In this document: piece by piece, positions 8,701-16,468 of the stretch
Numbering within the stretch: the first letter of the stretch is position 1
How the letters are laid out: every line of letters starts with the position of its first letter
NCBI RefSeq assembly: GCF_915070105.1
Contig: NZ_CAJZFJ010000011.1
Coordinates: forward strand, 1 to 39,627
Direction of reading: 5' to 3'
DNA length: 39,627 bases
Source of the DNA: an uncultured Porphyromonas sp.
Lineage (GTDB): Bacteria; Bacteroidota; Bacteroidia; Bacteroidales; Porphyromonadaceae
The notes under the pieces: generated by a model
Databases searched by the model: none
What the model saw: the letters and a program-made list of their open reading frames with translations, nothing else
Told to the model about the DNA's origin: nothing
Made by a program: the position numbers and the translations under genes

Positions 8701-8857
8701 CGGGATACGAGGTGATGATCATGACCTTCGTCGCATCTGTCTTAGGCATCAGCTCGATGGCCAGCCGTGATAGGGCGAAGAGCCCCAGCACAGCAATCGC
8801 CACGTAGATGAGTGCCGTAGTGATCGGCTTACGGACGGATGTTTCGTAGATACTCAT
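5717..8857 (-). CDS. RND (HAE1/AcrB-type) efflux pump inner-membrane subunit
   Basis: This proton-driven pump expels hydrophobic compounds through a periplasmic adaptor and outer-membrane channel. The 1046 residues match the AcrB/MexB length. One transmembrane helix near the N-terminus (about 12-31) is followed by a porter domain, membrane segments at about 335-500, a second porter domain and a C-terminal membrane half (about 860-1020). TM4 carries the proton-relay pair GMVVDDAIVVLEN (D399, D400, equivalent to AcrB D407/D408), so the pump should be functional. It lies 9 bp after the adaptor gene. Substrates cannot be read from sequence. The closest described relative is probably the XepCAB xenobiotic pump of P. 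gingivalis. Confidence 0.95.
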   Translation of the reverse strand: MSIYETSVRKPITTALIYVAIAVLGLFALSRLAIELMPKTDATKVMIITSYPGASAEDIETNLSKTLENSLNGIDKLKHITSKSRENVSVITMEFRAGTPIDEATNDIRDKLDAISDNLPDGVKKPVIFKFDNSSIPVAILSIESEESSKGLYKILEDKVSNPLARVDGVGAINIAGAQKRVVQVYCDPARLEAYHLTLGQISQLIAAENTNIPAGQIDIGSRTSSIRVQGEFTDPKQLENIVVASFGGKDIYLRDIAQVKDTVAERQQENYVNGKSGAIIIVNKQDGSNSVQIAKEIRHLLPQIQSSLPSDVKVGYLIDTSDFIVSTVNNLKDTIFITFIIVMLVVFVFLGRWRATFIIVLTIPISLVASFIYLLVSGNTLNIISLSSLSIAIGMVVDDAIVVLENITTHIERGSYPKQAAVHATNEVGISVIASTLTMLAVFLPLTMMPGEAGIMFRQLGWSISIVMIVSTTAALSLTPMLCSQLLKRDANRSKLMERFFVPIERFLGRLDQVYARTLGWTVRHRRSTILITMGIFVLSLLGLSFIKTSYMPQQDIGFLDVTIELPVGTRVEEAKALGLEVESRMRKEIPSIETISMSVGQASDGDAWASVQDNGSNIITMYVGMYKRSERTQTQDEAADRMRRIIAEYPSVSSYKVTTGGGQEQGGNGVSLEIYGQDFTEADTYARLFRQEMEKKPTASGITISRKDYVPEIRFAFDRQKLAENGLNLATASSYLRNAVNGSVASRFREDGNEYDIRVSFAPDTRQSLQDIQNMVVYTPQGKAVRLSELGRIEEAFTPPTIERKDRTRVVTVTVNPRPGHQLSDLVADIQGVLKDHPLSSGLSYKITGAYENQQETFGDLTTLMLLIIMMVFIVMAAQFESLVDPFIIMFSVPFAFTGVFIGLLVTQVPLDTMSFIGMIMLIGIVVKNGIVLIDYIRLCRERGMGVALSVTTSGKSRLRPVLMTTLTTVLGMVPMALGIGEGSEMWQSMGITVAWGLSFSTLITLILIPTLYAALEARRMVRERRRVEKKLARKLAHKAVATH

Positions 8858-8866
8858 GGGGTGGGA

Positions 8867-9910
8867 TTACTTTGTCGTCTTCTGTGGCTGTACAGCCTGA
8901 CCATTCTTGAGCGTGCTGGGGGCAGAGATGATCACTTGGTCACCTGGCTGCAGTCCCTTGAGGACCTCGTAGTAGTCGCCCTGCTGGTCGCCCAGCTCTA
9001 CGACCTGATAGACGGCCTTGCCATCACGATAGACATAGACATAGCGTTCACCACTACCGACCTGACGTACGACGGCCTTGTCTAGGACAGAGAGGACGTC
9101 CTTGGAGCCGAAGTTGATGTGTACACGAGCATACATACCAGGGCGGAGCGAAGCATCCCTATTGGGCACCTCGATCTCAGTAGCTATGGTATGTGTCGCT
9201 GGATCTAGGGTGGGATGGACGTTGGAGATCGTGCCCGAGAATTCCTTCCCCTCTAGGGCATCGACACGTAGAGTCACTGGGATACGCTCCTTCAGCAGAG
9301 AGTAGTACTTCTCGGAGACGTTCACCATAGCCTTCACGGGAGCGATCTGCTGGATGACGACGACGGGGAGCTGGGGGGAGGTCATATCGCCATTGTCGTA
9401 GTTCTTAGCTGTGACGACCCCACTGATGGGGCTACGTAGGGTGGTATTCTCTGCTACATTATTATAGGCCAGACGAGCCTGCTCGAGAGCACTCTTGGCG
9501 TTGTCCCACTGAGCCTTGGAGACACCACCGACCTTGTAGAGCTCGTCCATACGATCGAAGTTGGTCTTCGCATCTGTCAGTTGGATCTGAGCTTGACTGG
9601 CCTGCGTGGCCTCCATGCGGGCGATCACCTGCCCCTGCCCGACACGATCACCGACCTTGACGAGGAGCTGCTTGAGGCGACCGCCAGCCTGAGCCGTGAT
9701 GTTATTCGTCACCTTGGCCTCGAGCTGTGCGGTGAACTCCTGAGTTAGCCTCAGGGGCTGGACCTGCACCACTGCTAGCTCTACGATGCGAGTACTATCT
9801 TGTACAGCCTCCTCACTCTCTGCACTTGTGCCCTTGGAGGAGCAGCTAGTAGCTGATAGGAGCACCAGTGTGGAGAGCGAGAGTAGGAGGTACTTCTTAT
9901 TCTTTATCAT
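8867..9910 (-). CDS. RND efflux periplasmic adaptor (membrane-fusion) lipoprotein
   Basis: The 347-residue subunit links the pump to the outer-membrane factor. It has a lipoprotein signal peptide with the lipidated cysteine at about residue 23 (LLSATSC). The lipoyl half-motif ITAQAGGRLKQLLVKVGDRVGQGQVIARM is followed by an alpha-helical hairpin (about 95-145), then the second lipoyl half TLRSPISGVVTAKNYDNGD, and beta-barrel and membrane-proximal domains ending VLKGLQPGDQVIIS. It sits 33 bp after the outer-membrane factor gene and 9 bp before the pump gene, consistent with one transcript. Confidence 0.94.
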   Translation of the reverse strand: MIKNKKYLLLSLSTLVLLSATSCSSKGTSAESEEAVQDSTRIVELAVVQVQPLRLTQEFTAQLEAKVTNNITAQAGGRLKQLLVKVGDRVGQGQVIARMEATQASQAQIQLTDAKTNFDRMDELYKVGGVSKAQWDNAKSALEQARLAYNNVAENTTLRSPISGVVTAKNYDNGDMTSPQLPVVVIQQIAPVKAMVNVSEKYYSLLKERIPVTLRVDALEGKEFSGTISNVHPTLDPATHTIATEIEVPNRDASLRPGMYARVHINFGSKDVLSVLDKAVVRQVGSGERYVYVYRDGKAVYQVVELGDQQGDYYEVLKGLQPGDQVIISAPSTLKNGQAVQPQKTTK

Positions 9911-9943
9911 CTCTATATGGTTTATTCTTCGTTATATGCGGGA

Positions 9944-11365
9944 TTACTTGGAGCCATGGGATATGCCCTGTAGTTCATCGAGGGTATAGAGGGCTACCAT
10001 GTAGTTGTAGATCGCCTGACTATAATTCAGGCGAGCCTGCAGGAGAGCCATATCGGCATCGTTGAGCTCGAGGATCGTACCCTCACCCGTCTTGTAGCGT
10101 ACCTGGGCGATCTGGTAGCCCTTCTCTGCGCTGGCGACGGCTTCGCGAGCAGCGACGAACTGCTCGATGGCATTGGTCTGTGCACTGAGGCTATTCATAG
10201 CGCTGAGGTGCAGCTGGCGCTCGGCATCTACACGCTGGAGCTGCAGCTGCTGTAGCTGGGTGCGGGTAGCATGGACATCGTTCTGTCGAGAGAAGCCATT
10301 GAAGAGCGGGACACTCAGCGAGAGGGCGATCGTAGAGAAGGGTGACCAACGCTTGGAGTTGTCTAGCTTTAACTTGTCCGCAGAGAAGTTGTACATATAG
10401 TTGAAGCTCAGCGAGAGGGTCGGCATGAAGGCCATCTTCTTGACACGCAGGGCCGCATCGAGTTGCTTGCCCTGTAGGTCTAGGGTACGGAGCTGGCTAT
10501 TCTCTGCTAGCGATACGGAGCCTATACGCTCGGGTAGAGCACTGGCGACACGCTGCTGGTAGTCACTGAGCTGCTCGGTGATCTCGATGGGAATGGTGGG
10601 CTCTAGGGCAAGGAGCACCTTGAGCTTAGCCTCAGAGAGGCGGATGGCTTCACGTGCTTGTACGAGGTTCGGCAGGATGTTTTTCACCTGAGCATCCATA
10701 CGGATCTTGTCGTACTCGGCTACTACACCCTGCTGCCACTTGGCTACGATCTGATCGTAGTTCGTCTTAGCGTTGTCGTAGTTACTCTGTAGGACACGCT
10801 CTGACTCCCTAGCCAGCAGTATGCCCATATAGGCCTTGCGCACCTCAGCCTCGAGGGCGATCTTGGAGCTACGAGCCTTCTCCTCGGCGAGAGCTACAGC
10901 CTGCTTGTCTAGCTCGAGACTCGCCCAGAGCTGTGGAGCGATGATGGGCATCCCTGCCACGATACCACCCTGTAGAGCATGCTTCTCTCCCATCTCAATC
11001 CCGTCTGCAGGGAACATCCCCGCCATGGGCGAAGAGGGGTCATCCCCTCCGAAGTAGACCCTTTGCTTCTTGAGCATATAGGTGTACGAGCCAGAGAGAT
11101 TGACATTGGGGTATAGCCCTCCGATGGTCTTCTTCTGCTCGTACCGTGCTTGGTCCACAGCTAGCCCCGAGGTCTTCACCTGAGCACTCTGCTCGAGGGC
11201 GAGCCGTACGGCATCGTCGATGGAGAGCTTCAGAGGCTGTGCAGACCCAGCACTACTCCCTGTCGCCGAGGCTGGAGCCTGTCCGACAGCGGGGGCAGGG
11301 AGCAGGAGGAGAGCTAGGAGGAGTAGGGCACAGAGGGTGCTATCTATCCTATTCTTCTTTTCCAT
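9944..11365 (-). CDS. TolC-like outer-membrane efflux protein
   Basis: This first gene of the efflux operon encodes the trimeric channel spanning the outer membrane and periplasm. I chose the ATG at 11365 (MEKKNRIDSTL), which gives a normal signal peptide with a long hydrophobic core (LCALLLLALLLLP) and a cleavage region near AVGQA; a GTG four codons upstream (11377) is possible. The 473 residues show the two OEP repeats: SIDDAVRLALEQSAQVK with long coiled-coil helices, then a second half ending in KTGEGTILELNDADMALLQARLNYSQAIYNYMVALYTLDELQG. This pattern is typical of the OEP family. Transcription probably starts near 11516. Confidence 0.94.
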   Translation of the reverse strand: MEKKNRIDSTLCALLLLALLLLPAPAVGQAPASATGSSAGSAQPLKLSIDDAVRLALEQSAQVKTSGLAVDQARYEQKKTIGGLYPNVNLSGSYTYMLKKQRVYFGGDDPSSPMAGMFPADGIEMGEKHALQGGIVAGMPIIAPQLWASLELDKQAVALAEEKARSSKIALEAEVRKAYMGILLARESERVLQSNYDNAKTNYDQIVAKWQQGVVAEYDKIRMDAQVKNILPNLVQAREAIRLSEAKLKVLLALEPTIPIEITEQLSDYQQRVASALPERIGSVSLAENSQLRTLDLQGKQLDAALRVKKMAFMPTLSLSFNYMYNFSADKLKLDNSKRWSPFSTIALSLSVPLFNGFSRQNDVHATRTQLQQLQLQRVDAERQLHLSAMNSLSAQTNAIEQFVAAREAVASAEKGYQIAQVRYKTGEGTILELNDADMALLQARLNYSQAIYNYMVALYTLDELQGISHGSK

Positions 11366-11522
11366 TATCTCTAACACATATAATATCTGTATGGTGTATT
11401 ATCGGGAATAGGACACCGCACAGCCACACCTCAGGGAGGAAACCACTCCCCTTACTATCGCTCCGTAAGAGACTACTACGGGGCTGATAGATACGACCTT
11501 GCAGGTGTACCATTCTCTAATG

Positions 11523-11530
11523 CAAAGATA
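11523..11530 (-). promoter_or_regulatory. -7 promoter element of the efflux operon
   Basis: The minus strand reads TATCTTTG about 158 bp upstream of the outer-membrane factor start, implying a long leader (about 150 nt) that could carry regulation. Confidence 0.65.
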
Positions 11531-11871
11531 CGTCAATAAGAAGTATGTAACACCGCCTATATGCGACAGAAATGTTCGATTTCGGAACAAATACCGGAAA
11601 AGAAAGCAAAATCCCTACCACCATCCCTAGGCTACACCTCATACACGGGTCGTAGTGGGCATTCCGAGAGCCCTATCCGAGGACACATAATGATCCCTAG
11701 AGGGCTCGGCAAGACCTCTCCAACCCTTGCCGGAATAATTGATAAATAGAAGGTTACACAGACACCCTACAAGCCCCCTCACCCCCATCATCTAAGCCCC
11801 CACATGCGTCTCCACATCTCATAGTCGATATGCTCCCCGCTCTCTAGCCTCGATACATCCCCCTCAGGCTG

Positions 11872-12200
11872 AGGCATGAAATCACTAGTCATCGAGGACA
11901 AAGGAGTCAAGGAGCATACACCCGATAGAGAAGCTTCTGCACCCTACGTGTAGGTATACCAAGCATAACCTACTATCTAACAGAGCATAACCCATTACCT
12001 AAGGAGAGGGTCTGTATACACGTGTGTACACAACTGTATACCCACGTGTACACAACTGTGTACACACGTGTATACAGTCTCGCTCTAAGTATGTCCCCTG
12101 TGGGGCTCTCATATACAGGTCTCCTAGAGCTACCCCTTAGGTACTGCTGCGATACGGCTAAGACTCCCTCGGACAGGTCATACCCCCCAAAAAGAGCTGA
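11872..12200 (+). repeat. Dispersed intergenic element, copy B
   Basis: This is the same element as copy A, in the same orientation. Its left boundary is GGCATGAAATCACTAG (from 11872), then GTCAAGGAGCATACAC, the three 22-bp units (12014-12079), and CGCTCTAAGTATGTCC. A degenerate distal part follows, with CTCGGACA and ATACCCCCCAAAAAGAGC near 12167-12197, which aligns with the GGATAT/ATATCC hairpin of copies A and D but is no longer a clean stem. Internal identity is high in the core and lower in the arms, so the core seems under stronger constraint. Confidence 0.72.
12014..12079 (+). repeat. Three 22-bp near-palindromic units (copy B core)
   Basis: Units start at 12014, 12036 and 12058. Units 1 and 2 are identical to those of copy A over all 22 bp. 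Unit 3 (GTGTACACACGTGTATAC) differs at dyad-related positions, giving G-T pairing where copy A unit 3 has A-C. Confidence 0.9.
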
Positions 12201-12426
12201 AGAGAGGAGCATACGATGATAGGTGTCGGCCCAGACATCCTCCCAACAAGAGCCCTACCCTCGCCCACATCACTATGTCGGGAGCAGGAGAAAGCAAATA
12301 AAGGGGGGAGTAGAAGCTGAAACTTCCAGAGAAAAGGAGAGCGGAAAAAGGAGCAGAGAGGAAGCTATGAAGGTAGGGAGATACCTCTCAAAACGAACTG
12401 ATACTGTGCATCTAGTGCCTTTTTTG

Positions 12427-12434
12427 TATCTTTG
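12427..12434 (+). promoter_or_regulatory. -7 promoter element of pgi operon
   Basis: TATCTTTG lies 120 bp upstream of the chosen pgi start, predicting a leader of about 110 nt. A small hairpin (AACCCCC AA GTGGGGTT, about 12439-12456) lies at the predicted 5' end of the RNA. Confidence 0.7.
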
Positions 12435-12553
12435 TGTGAACCCCCAAGTGGGGTTATGCAGATAGGGACACAAGGGACATAGTGAGGGCGCACGAGGTGC
12501 CCCCACCCCCAGACCTCCACCTATCATATCATGTGCGAATAGAGAATAAAACA

Positions 12554-13903
12554 ATGAATATGAAGTCTTTAGAACTAGACCTTTCAGGTATCCGCTCGCT
12601 CGTCTCCGATCAGGAGCTACAGGCGTGGCAGGCCAAGAGTGATGCATACGTAGCCCAGCTCCATGCGGGCACAGGACAGGGGAGCGACTTCCTCGGATGG
12701 ATTGATCTACCCGCAACGATCACTGACCAGGACTTCACAGCGATAGAGGCTGCCGCCCGTAGCCTACAGGAGCGCTGTGACTATGTCGTGAGCATCGGTA
12801 TCGGAGGTAGCTACCTCGGGGCTCGTGCTGTGATCGAGGCTCTGACACCCACCTTCGCAGCCTACCGCCAGGAGCACAGTGCCCCTCAGGTGATCTTCGC
12901 TGGGCACAACATCGGTGAGGACTACCTGAGTGAGCTCGTAGACTTCCTGTCGGACAAGCGGTTCGGGATCATCAATATCTCCAAGAGCGGTACGACGACG
13001 GAGCCAGCGATTGCCTTCCGTGTCCTCAAGGGACTACTCGAGCAGCAGGTCGGTCGTGAGGGTGCACGTGAGCGTATCATCGCTGTGACGGATCGTGCAC
13101 GTGGTGCACTACGTACGCTAGCGGACAAGGAGGGCTATCAGACCTTCGTGATCCCCGATGACATCGGGGGACGCTTCTCCGTACTGACCCCTGTAGGGCT
13201 ACTCCCGATCGCTGTAGCGGGCTTCGACATACGTGAGCTCGTACGTGGTGCTCGGGAGATGAAGGAGCGTGTAGACGAGGGAGTACCCTTCGCAGAGAAC
13301 CTCTCCGCCCTCTACGCTGCCGCACGCAATAGCCTCTACCAGCAGGGCAAGAAGATCGAGATCCTCGGGAACTTCCACCCCAAGCTCCATTACATCGGCG
13401 AATGGTGGAAGCAGCTCTATGGCGAGAGCGAGGGCAAGGAGCACAAGGGTATCTTCAACGCAGCTGTGGACTTCTCCGCAGACCTGCACTCCATGGGGCA
13501 GTGGATCCAGGAGGGCGAGCGGACGATCTTCGAGACGATCATCAGCATCGCCACACCCGACAGAGAGCTACGCATCGCCTCTGACGCCGATGACCTCGAC
13601 GGGCTGAACTACCTAGCGGGTAAGCGTGTCGATGAGGTCAATAAGATGGCCGAGCTCGGTACACGTATGGCGCACATCGACGGTGGTGTCCCCAATATCC
13701 GCATTATCCTCCCTCAGCTGAACGCCTACTACATCGGTCAGCTCTTCTACTTCTTCGAGAAGGCTGTCGGCATCAGTGGCTACATGCTGGAGGTTAATCC
13801 CTTCAACCAGCCAGGGGTGGAGGCCTACAAGAAGAATATGTTCGCCCTGCTCGAGAAGCCCGGCTTCGAAGAGGCTACACAGGCGATCAAGTCACGTCTA
13901 TAA
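12554..13903 (+). CDS. pgi: Glucose-6-phosphate isomerase
   Basis: This enzyme interconverts glucose-6-phosphate and fructose-6-phosphate in the cytosol. The start at 12554 (MNMKSLELDLSG) gives 449 residues, the short bacterial PGI form. The in-frame extension to 12482 begins with GTG and encodes an unlikely proline-rich leader. Motifs are the sugar-phosphate site VSIGIGGSYLGAR (79-91), SKSGTTTEP, GGRFSVLTPVGLLP with the catalytic region, GESEGKEHKG with a conserved histidine, and the C-terminal QPGVEAYKKNMF lysine. It is the first gene of a plus-strand cluster running through murA and rimM. Confidence 0.97.
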   Translation: MNMKSLELDLSGIRSLVSDQELQAWQAKSDAYVAQLHAGTGQGSDFLGWIDLPATITDQDFTAIEAAARSLQERCDYVVSIGIGGSYLGARAVIEALTPTFAAYRQEHSAPQVIFAGHNIGEDYLSELVDFLSDKRFGIINISKSGTTTEPAIAFRVLKGLLEQQVGREGARERIIAVTDRARGALRTLADKEGYQTFVIPDDIGGRFSVLTPVGLLPIAVAGFDIRELVRGAREMKERVDEGVPFAENLSALYAAARNSLYQQGKKIEILGNFHPKLHYIGEWWKQLYGESEGKEHKGIFNAAVDFSADLHSMGQWIQEGERTIFETIISIATPDRELRIASDADDLDGLNYLAGKRVDEVNKMAELGTRMAHIDGGVPNIRIILPQLNAYYIGQLFYFFEKAVGISGYMLEVNPFNQPGVEAYKKNMFALLEKPGFEEATQAIKSRL

Positions 13904-13914
13904 ACTATCCCTAT

Positions 13915-14523
13915 ATGGAATACAACAATCAACTACCCCCCATCACCATGCCAGAGTATGGGCGCAACATCCAGCGCATGATCGCCCACTGCCGCAGCAT
14001 AGAGGATCGGGAGGAGCGTAACCGCTGCGCACGCACCATCATCCGTGCGATGGAGGCTATCGTGCCCGAGAAGGGTGCGGGTCTCGACAAGGAGACGATC
14101 TACTGGGATCATCTCGCTATCATGGCGGACTTCGAGCTCGACGTGGACTACCCCGAGGGGACGATTACCCGCGAGGAGATCACACTCAAGACCGAGAAGC
14201 CCGACTACCCCGGACACCTCATCCAGTACCGCTACTACGGACACTTCATCGTAGGTATGATACGTAAGGTCTGCGAGATGGAGATGGGACCAGAGCGCTC
14301 TGCCGCTGAGTACTTCGTAGCCATGCAGATGAAGCGTGACTACATGACTTGGAACCAAGAGACGGTCGAGGATATCAAGATCTACAAGGATCTCTTCGAG
14401 CTCTCTGATGGACAGATCCTGCTTACCCCAGAGAACTGCAAGCTCAACATCAACCCCAACACTATAGATAAGCCTGGCAAGCTCCAGAAGCCTATCAACA
14501 GTAAGAAAGCAAAGAAGAAATAA
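13915..14523 (+). CDS. DUF4290 family protein
   Basis: The 202-residue cytosolic protein belongs to a family restricted mostly to Bacteroidota, with no known biochemical function. It is recognised by the N-terminal MPEYGRNIQRMIAHC segment, the DREERNRCARTII block and YWDHLAIMADFELDVDYP. The last 20 or so residues are lysine-rich (KKAKKK), suggesting a disordered tail or nucleic-acid contact. It lies 11 bp after pgi and 22 bp before murA. Coupling to murA is common in the phylum and suggests a link to cell-wall growth, but this is inference. Confidence 0.88.
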   Translation: MEYNNQLPPITMPEYGRNIQRMIAHCRSIEDREERNRCARTIIRAMEAIVPEKGAGLDKETIYWDHLAIMADFELDVDYPEGTITREEITLKTEKPDYPGHLIQYRYYGHFIVGMIRKVCEMEMGPERSAAEYFVAMQMKRDYMTWNQETVEDIKIYKDLFELSDGQILLTPENCKLNINPNTIDKPGKLQKPINSKKAKKK

Positions 14524-14545
14524 CCCCCTATTCCCCCTACACACC

Positions 14546-15856
14546 ATGGCATCCTACGTTATCGAAGGTGGCTACAGCCTAGAGGGTAGCATCCGCCCCC
14601 AGGGAGCAAAGAACGAAGCACTCCAGATCATCTCCTCCGTCCTATTGACCCCTGAGGTAGTCACGATCCACAACATCCCCAACATCCTGGATGTAAACAA
14701 CCTCATCGACCTACTGCGTCAGATCGGCGTCAAGGTCACCAAGCTCAACGAGCAAGGGAGCTACACCTTCCAAGCCGATGAGCTCAATATCGACTACCTA
14801 CACGGCGAGGAGTTCCTCAGCAGAGCCCGAGCTCTACGTGGCTCGATCCTCATGGCTGGGGCTCTACTAGGTCGCTTCGGCTACGCTATCTTCCCCAAGC
14901 CCGGGGGAGACAAGATCGGGCGTCGGCGCGTAGATACACATCTAATAGGATTCCAAGAGCTAGGGGCTAGCTGCATCTATGACGCTACGAAGCAGAGCTA
15001 TATCCTAGAGGCTCGACAGCTCAAGGGTAAGTACATGCTCCTCGACGAAGCCTCTATCACAGGGACAGCCAACATCCTCATGGCTGCAGTACTGGCCGAG
15101 GGTGTCACGACAATCTACAACGCAGCCTGCGAGCCCTACCTCCAGCAGCTCTCCAAGCTCCTCGTACGCATGGGAGCCCGTATCGAGGGTATCGGCTCCA
15201 ACCGCCTCACCATCGAGGGTGTCCAGTCGCTACACGGCGCTGAGCATACGATGCTCCCCGATATGATCGAGATCGGGAGCTTCATCGGGATGGCAGCTAT
15301 GACGAACTCGCACCTACGTATACAGGATGTCAGCATCCCTGACCTCGGGATCATCCCACAGGCCTTCCGCCGACTCGGGATCACGATCCTAGAGGAGGGT
15401 GATGACCTCATCATCCCCCACCACCCTGATGGCTATGAGATTGACACCTTCATGGACGGGTCGATCCTCACCGTAGCCGATGCCCCATGGCCTGGGCTGA
15501 CGCCAGACCTACTGAGCGTCTTCCTCGTCACGGCGACACAGGCTAAGGGGAGTGTGCTCATCCATCAGAAGATGTTCGAGAGCCGTCTCTTCTTCGTCGA
15601 TAAGCTCATTGACATGGGAGCGCAGATCATGCTGTGCGATCCACACCGAGCAGTGGTCATCGGACTCGGGGGACGACACCAGCTACGTGCCTCCACGATG
15701 GTCTCACCTGACATCCGTGCGGGGATCGCACTACTCATAGCAGCGATGAGCGCTAGTGGCACTAGCGTCATCAACAATATCGAGCAGATCGACCGAGGCT
15801 ATCAGGACATAGCTGGGCGACTAAATGCCCTCGGTGCCCGTATCTCTCGTCTCTAA
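14546..15856 (+). CDS. murA: UDP-N-acetylglucosamine 1-carboxyvinyltransferase, Asp-type active site
   Basis: MurA transfers enolpyruvate from PEP to UDP-GlcNAc, the first committed step of peptidoglycan synthesis. The 436 residues show the PEP/UDP-GlcNAc site GAKNEALQ (K22) and repeated betabetaalpha units of the EPSP-synthase fold. The active-site loop reads FPKPGGDKIGRRRVDTH. The residue matching E. coli Cys115 is aspartate here (D122, codon GAC at 14909-14911). Cys-to-Asp enzymes are active but not alkylated by fosfomycin in families studied, such as Mycobacterium. It is cotranscribed with DUF4290 and rimM, with 4 bp to the rimM start. Confidence 0.96.
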   Translation: MASYVIEGGYSLEGSIRPQGAKNEALQIISSVLLTPEVVTIHNIPNILDVNNLIDLLRQIGVKVTKLNEQGSYTFQADELNIDYLHGEEFLSRARALRGSILMAGALLGRFGYAIFPKPGGDKIGRRRVDTHLIGFQELGASCIYDATKQSYILEARQLKGKYMLLDEASITGTANILMAAVLAEGVTTIYNAACEPYLQQLSKLLVRMGARIEGIGSNRLTIEGVQSLHGAEHTMLPDMIEIGSFIGMAAMTNSHLRIQDVSIPDLGIIPQAFRRLGITILEEGDDLIIPHHPDGYEIDTFMDGSILTVADAPWPGLTPDLLSVFLVTATQAKGSVLIHQKMFESRLFFVDKLIDMGAQIMLCDPHRAVVIGLGGRHQLRASTMVSPDIRAGIALLIAAMSASGTSVINNIEQIDRGYQDIAGRLNALGARISRL

Positions 15857-15860
15857 TCCT

Positions 15861-16403
15861 ATGCTCCACAAAGAAGACTTCGAGCATATCGGCACACTAG
15901 GTCGTGCACATGGTATCCAGGGGGAGGTAGCCGCCAAGCTCTCCGTAGACCTCTCAGGTCTATGGGAGCAGGGGGAGGCTACCTCCCTCTTCCTCATGCT
16001 CGAGGAACGGGGACTACTGATCCCCTATCGTGTCCTCGGCCTGCGGAGCAAGGGGGGCGATATCGATCTTCTTACCCTCTCGGGCATCACGACCAAGGAA
16101 GCTGCAGACCAGCTCACTGGGCGTAGTGTCTGGCTCGACAAGGCTTACCTAGAGGATGAGGAGGCGGGCGATCTGATCGACCTACACCACTTCGTCGGCT
16201 ATGAGCTCTATGATGCCCACAGCAGGGAACTCATAGGGCAGATCACCGCAATCGATGATACGACTCTCAATACCCTACTACGTGTCGAGCCCACCGCAGG
16301 AGGCGAACTCGTAGTACCGATAGCCGATGAGCTAATCGAGCATGTCGAGGTGGGAGCCCATCATCTCTATATGTACATCCCTGACGGGCTACTAGAGCTA
16401 TAG
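15861..16403 (+). CDS. rimM: Ribosome maturation factor RimM
   Basis: RimM helps assemble the head of the 30S subunit and binds S19. Starting at 15861 (MLHKEDFEHIG) gives 180 residues and a 4-bp gap after the murA stop; an upstream start at 15825 would overlap murA. The N-terminal domain shows GTLGRAHGIQGEV (residues 11-23). The C-terminal PRC-barrel shows LIDLHHFVGYELYDAHSRELIGQI and ELVVPIADELIEHVE. As usual in Bacteroidota, it is not next to rpsP or trmD but follows murA. Confidence 0.95.
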   Translation: MLHKEDFEHIGTLGRAHGIQGEVAAKLSVDLSGLWEQGEATSLFLMLEERGLLIPYRVLGLRSKGGDIDLLTLSGITTKEAADQLTGRSVWLDKAYLEDEEAGDLIDLHHFVGYELYDAHSRELIGQITAIDDTTLNTLLRVEPTAGGELVVPIADELIEHVEVGAHHLYMYIPDGLLEL

Positions 16404-16468
16404 AGCCTAGAGGACACCCACTCCTAGATATATAGAGCAGGCCCAGACGATTTTTTATTCGAACGCTT

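Larger units (their letters stand above)
11366..12553. other. 1.2 kb intergenic region between divergent efflux and pgi operons
   Basis: No gene can be supported here. The region holds a leader of about 150 nt for the efflux operon, its -7 element (11523-11530), about 340 bp with no obvious feature, the dispersed element copy B (11872-12200), a purine-rich stretch, and the pgi promoter and leader (12427-12553). No dedicated TetR or MarR regulator for the pump is present. Confidence 0.6.
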
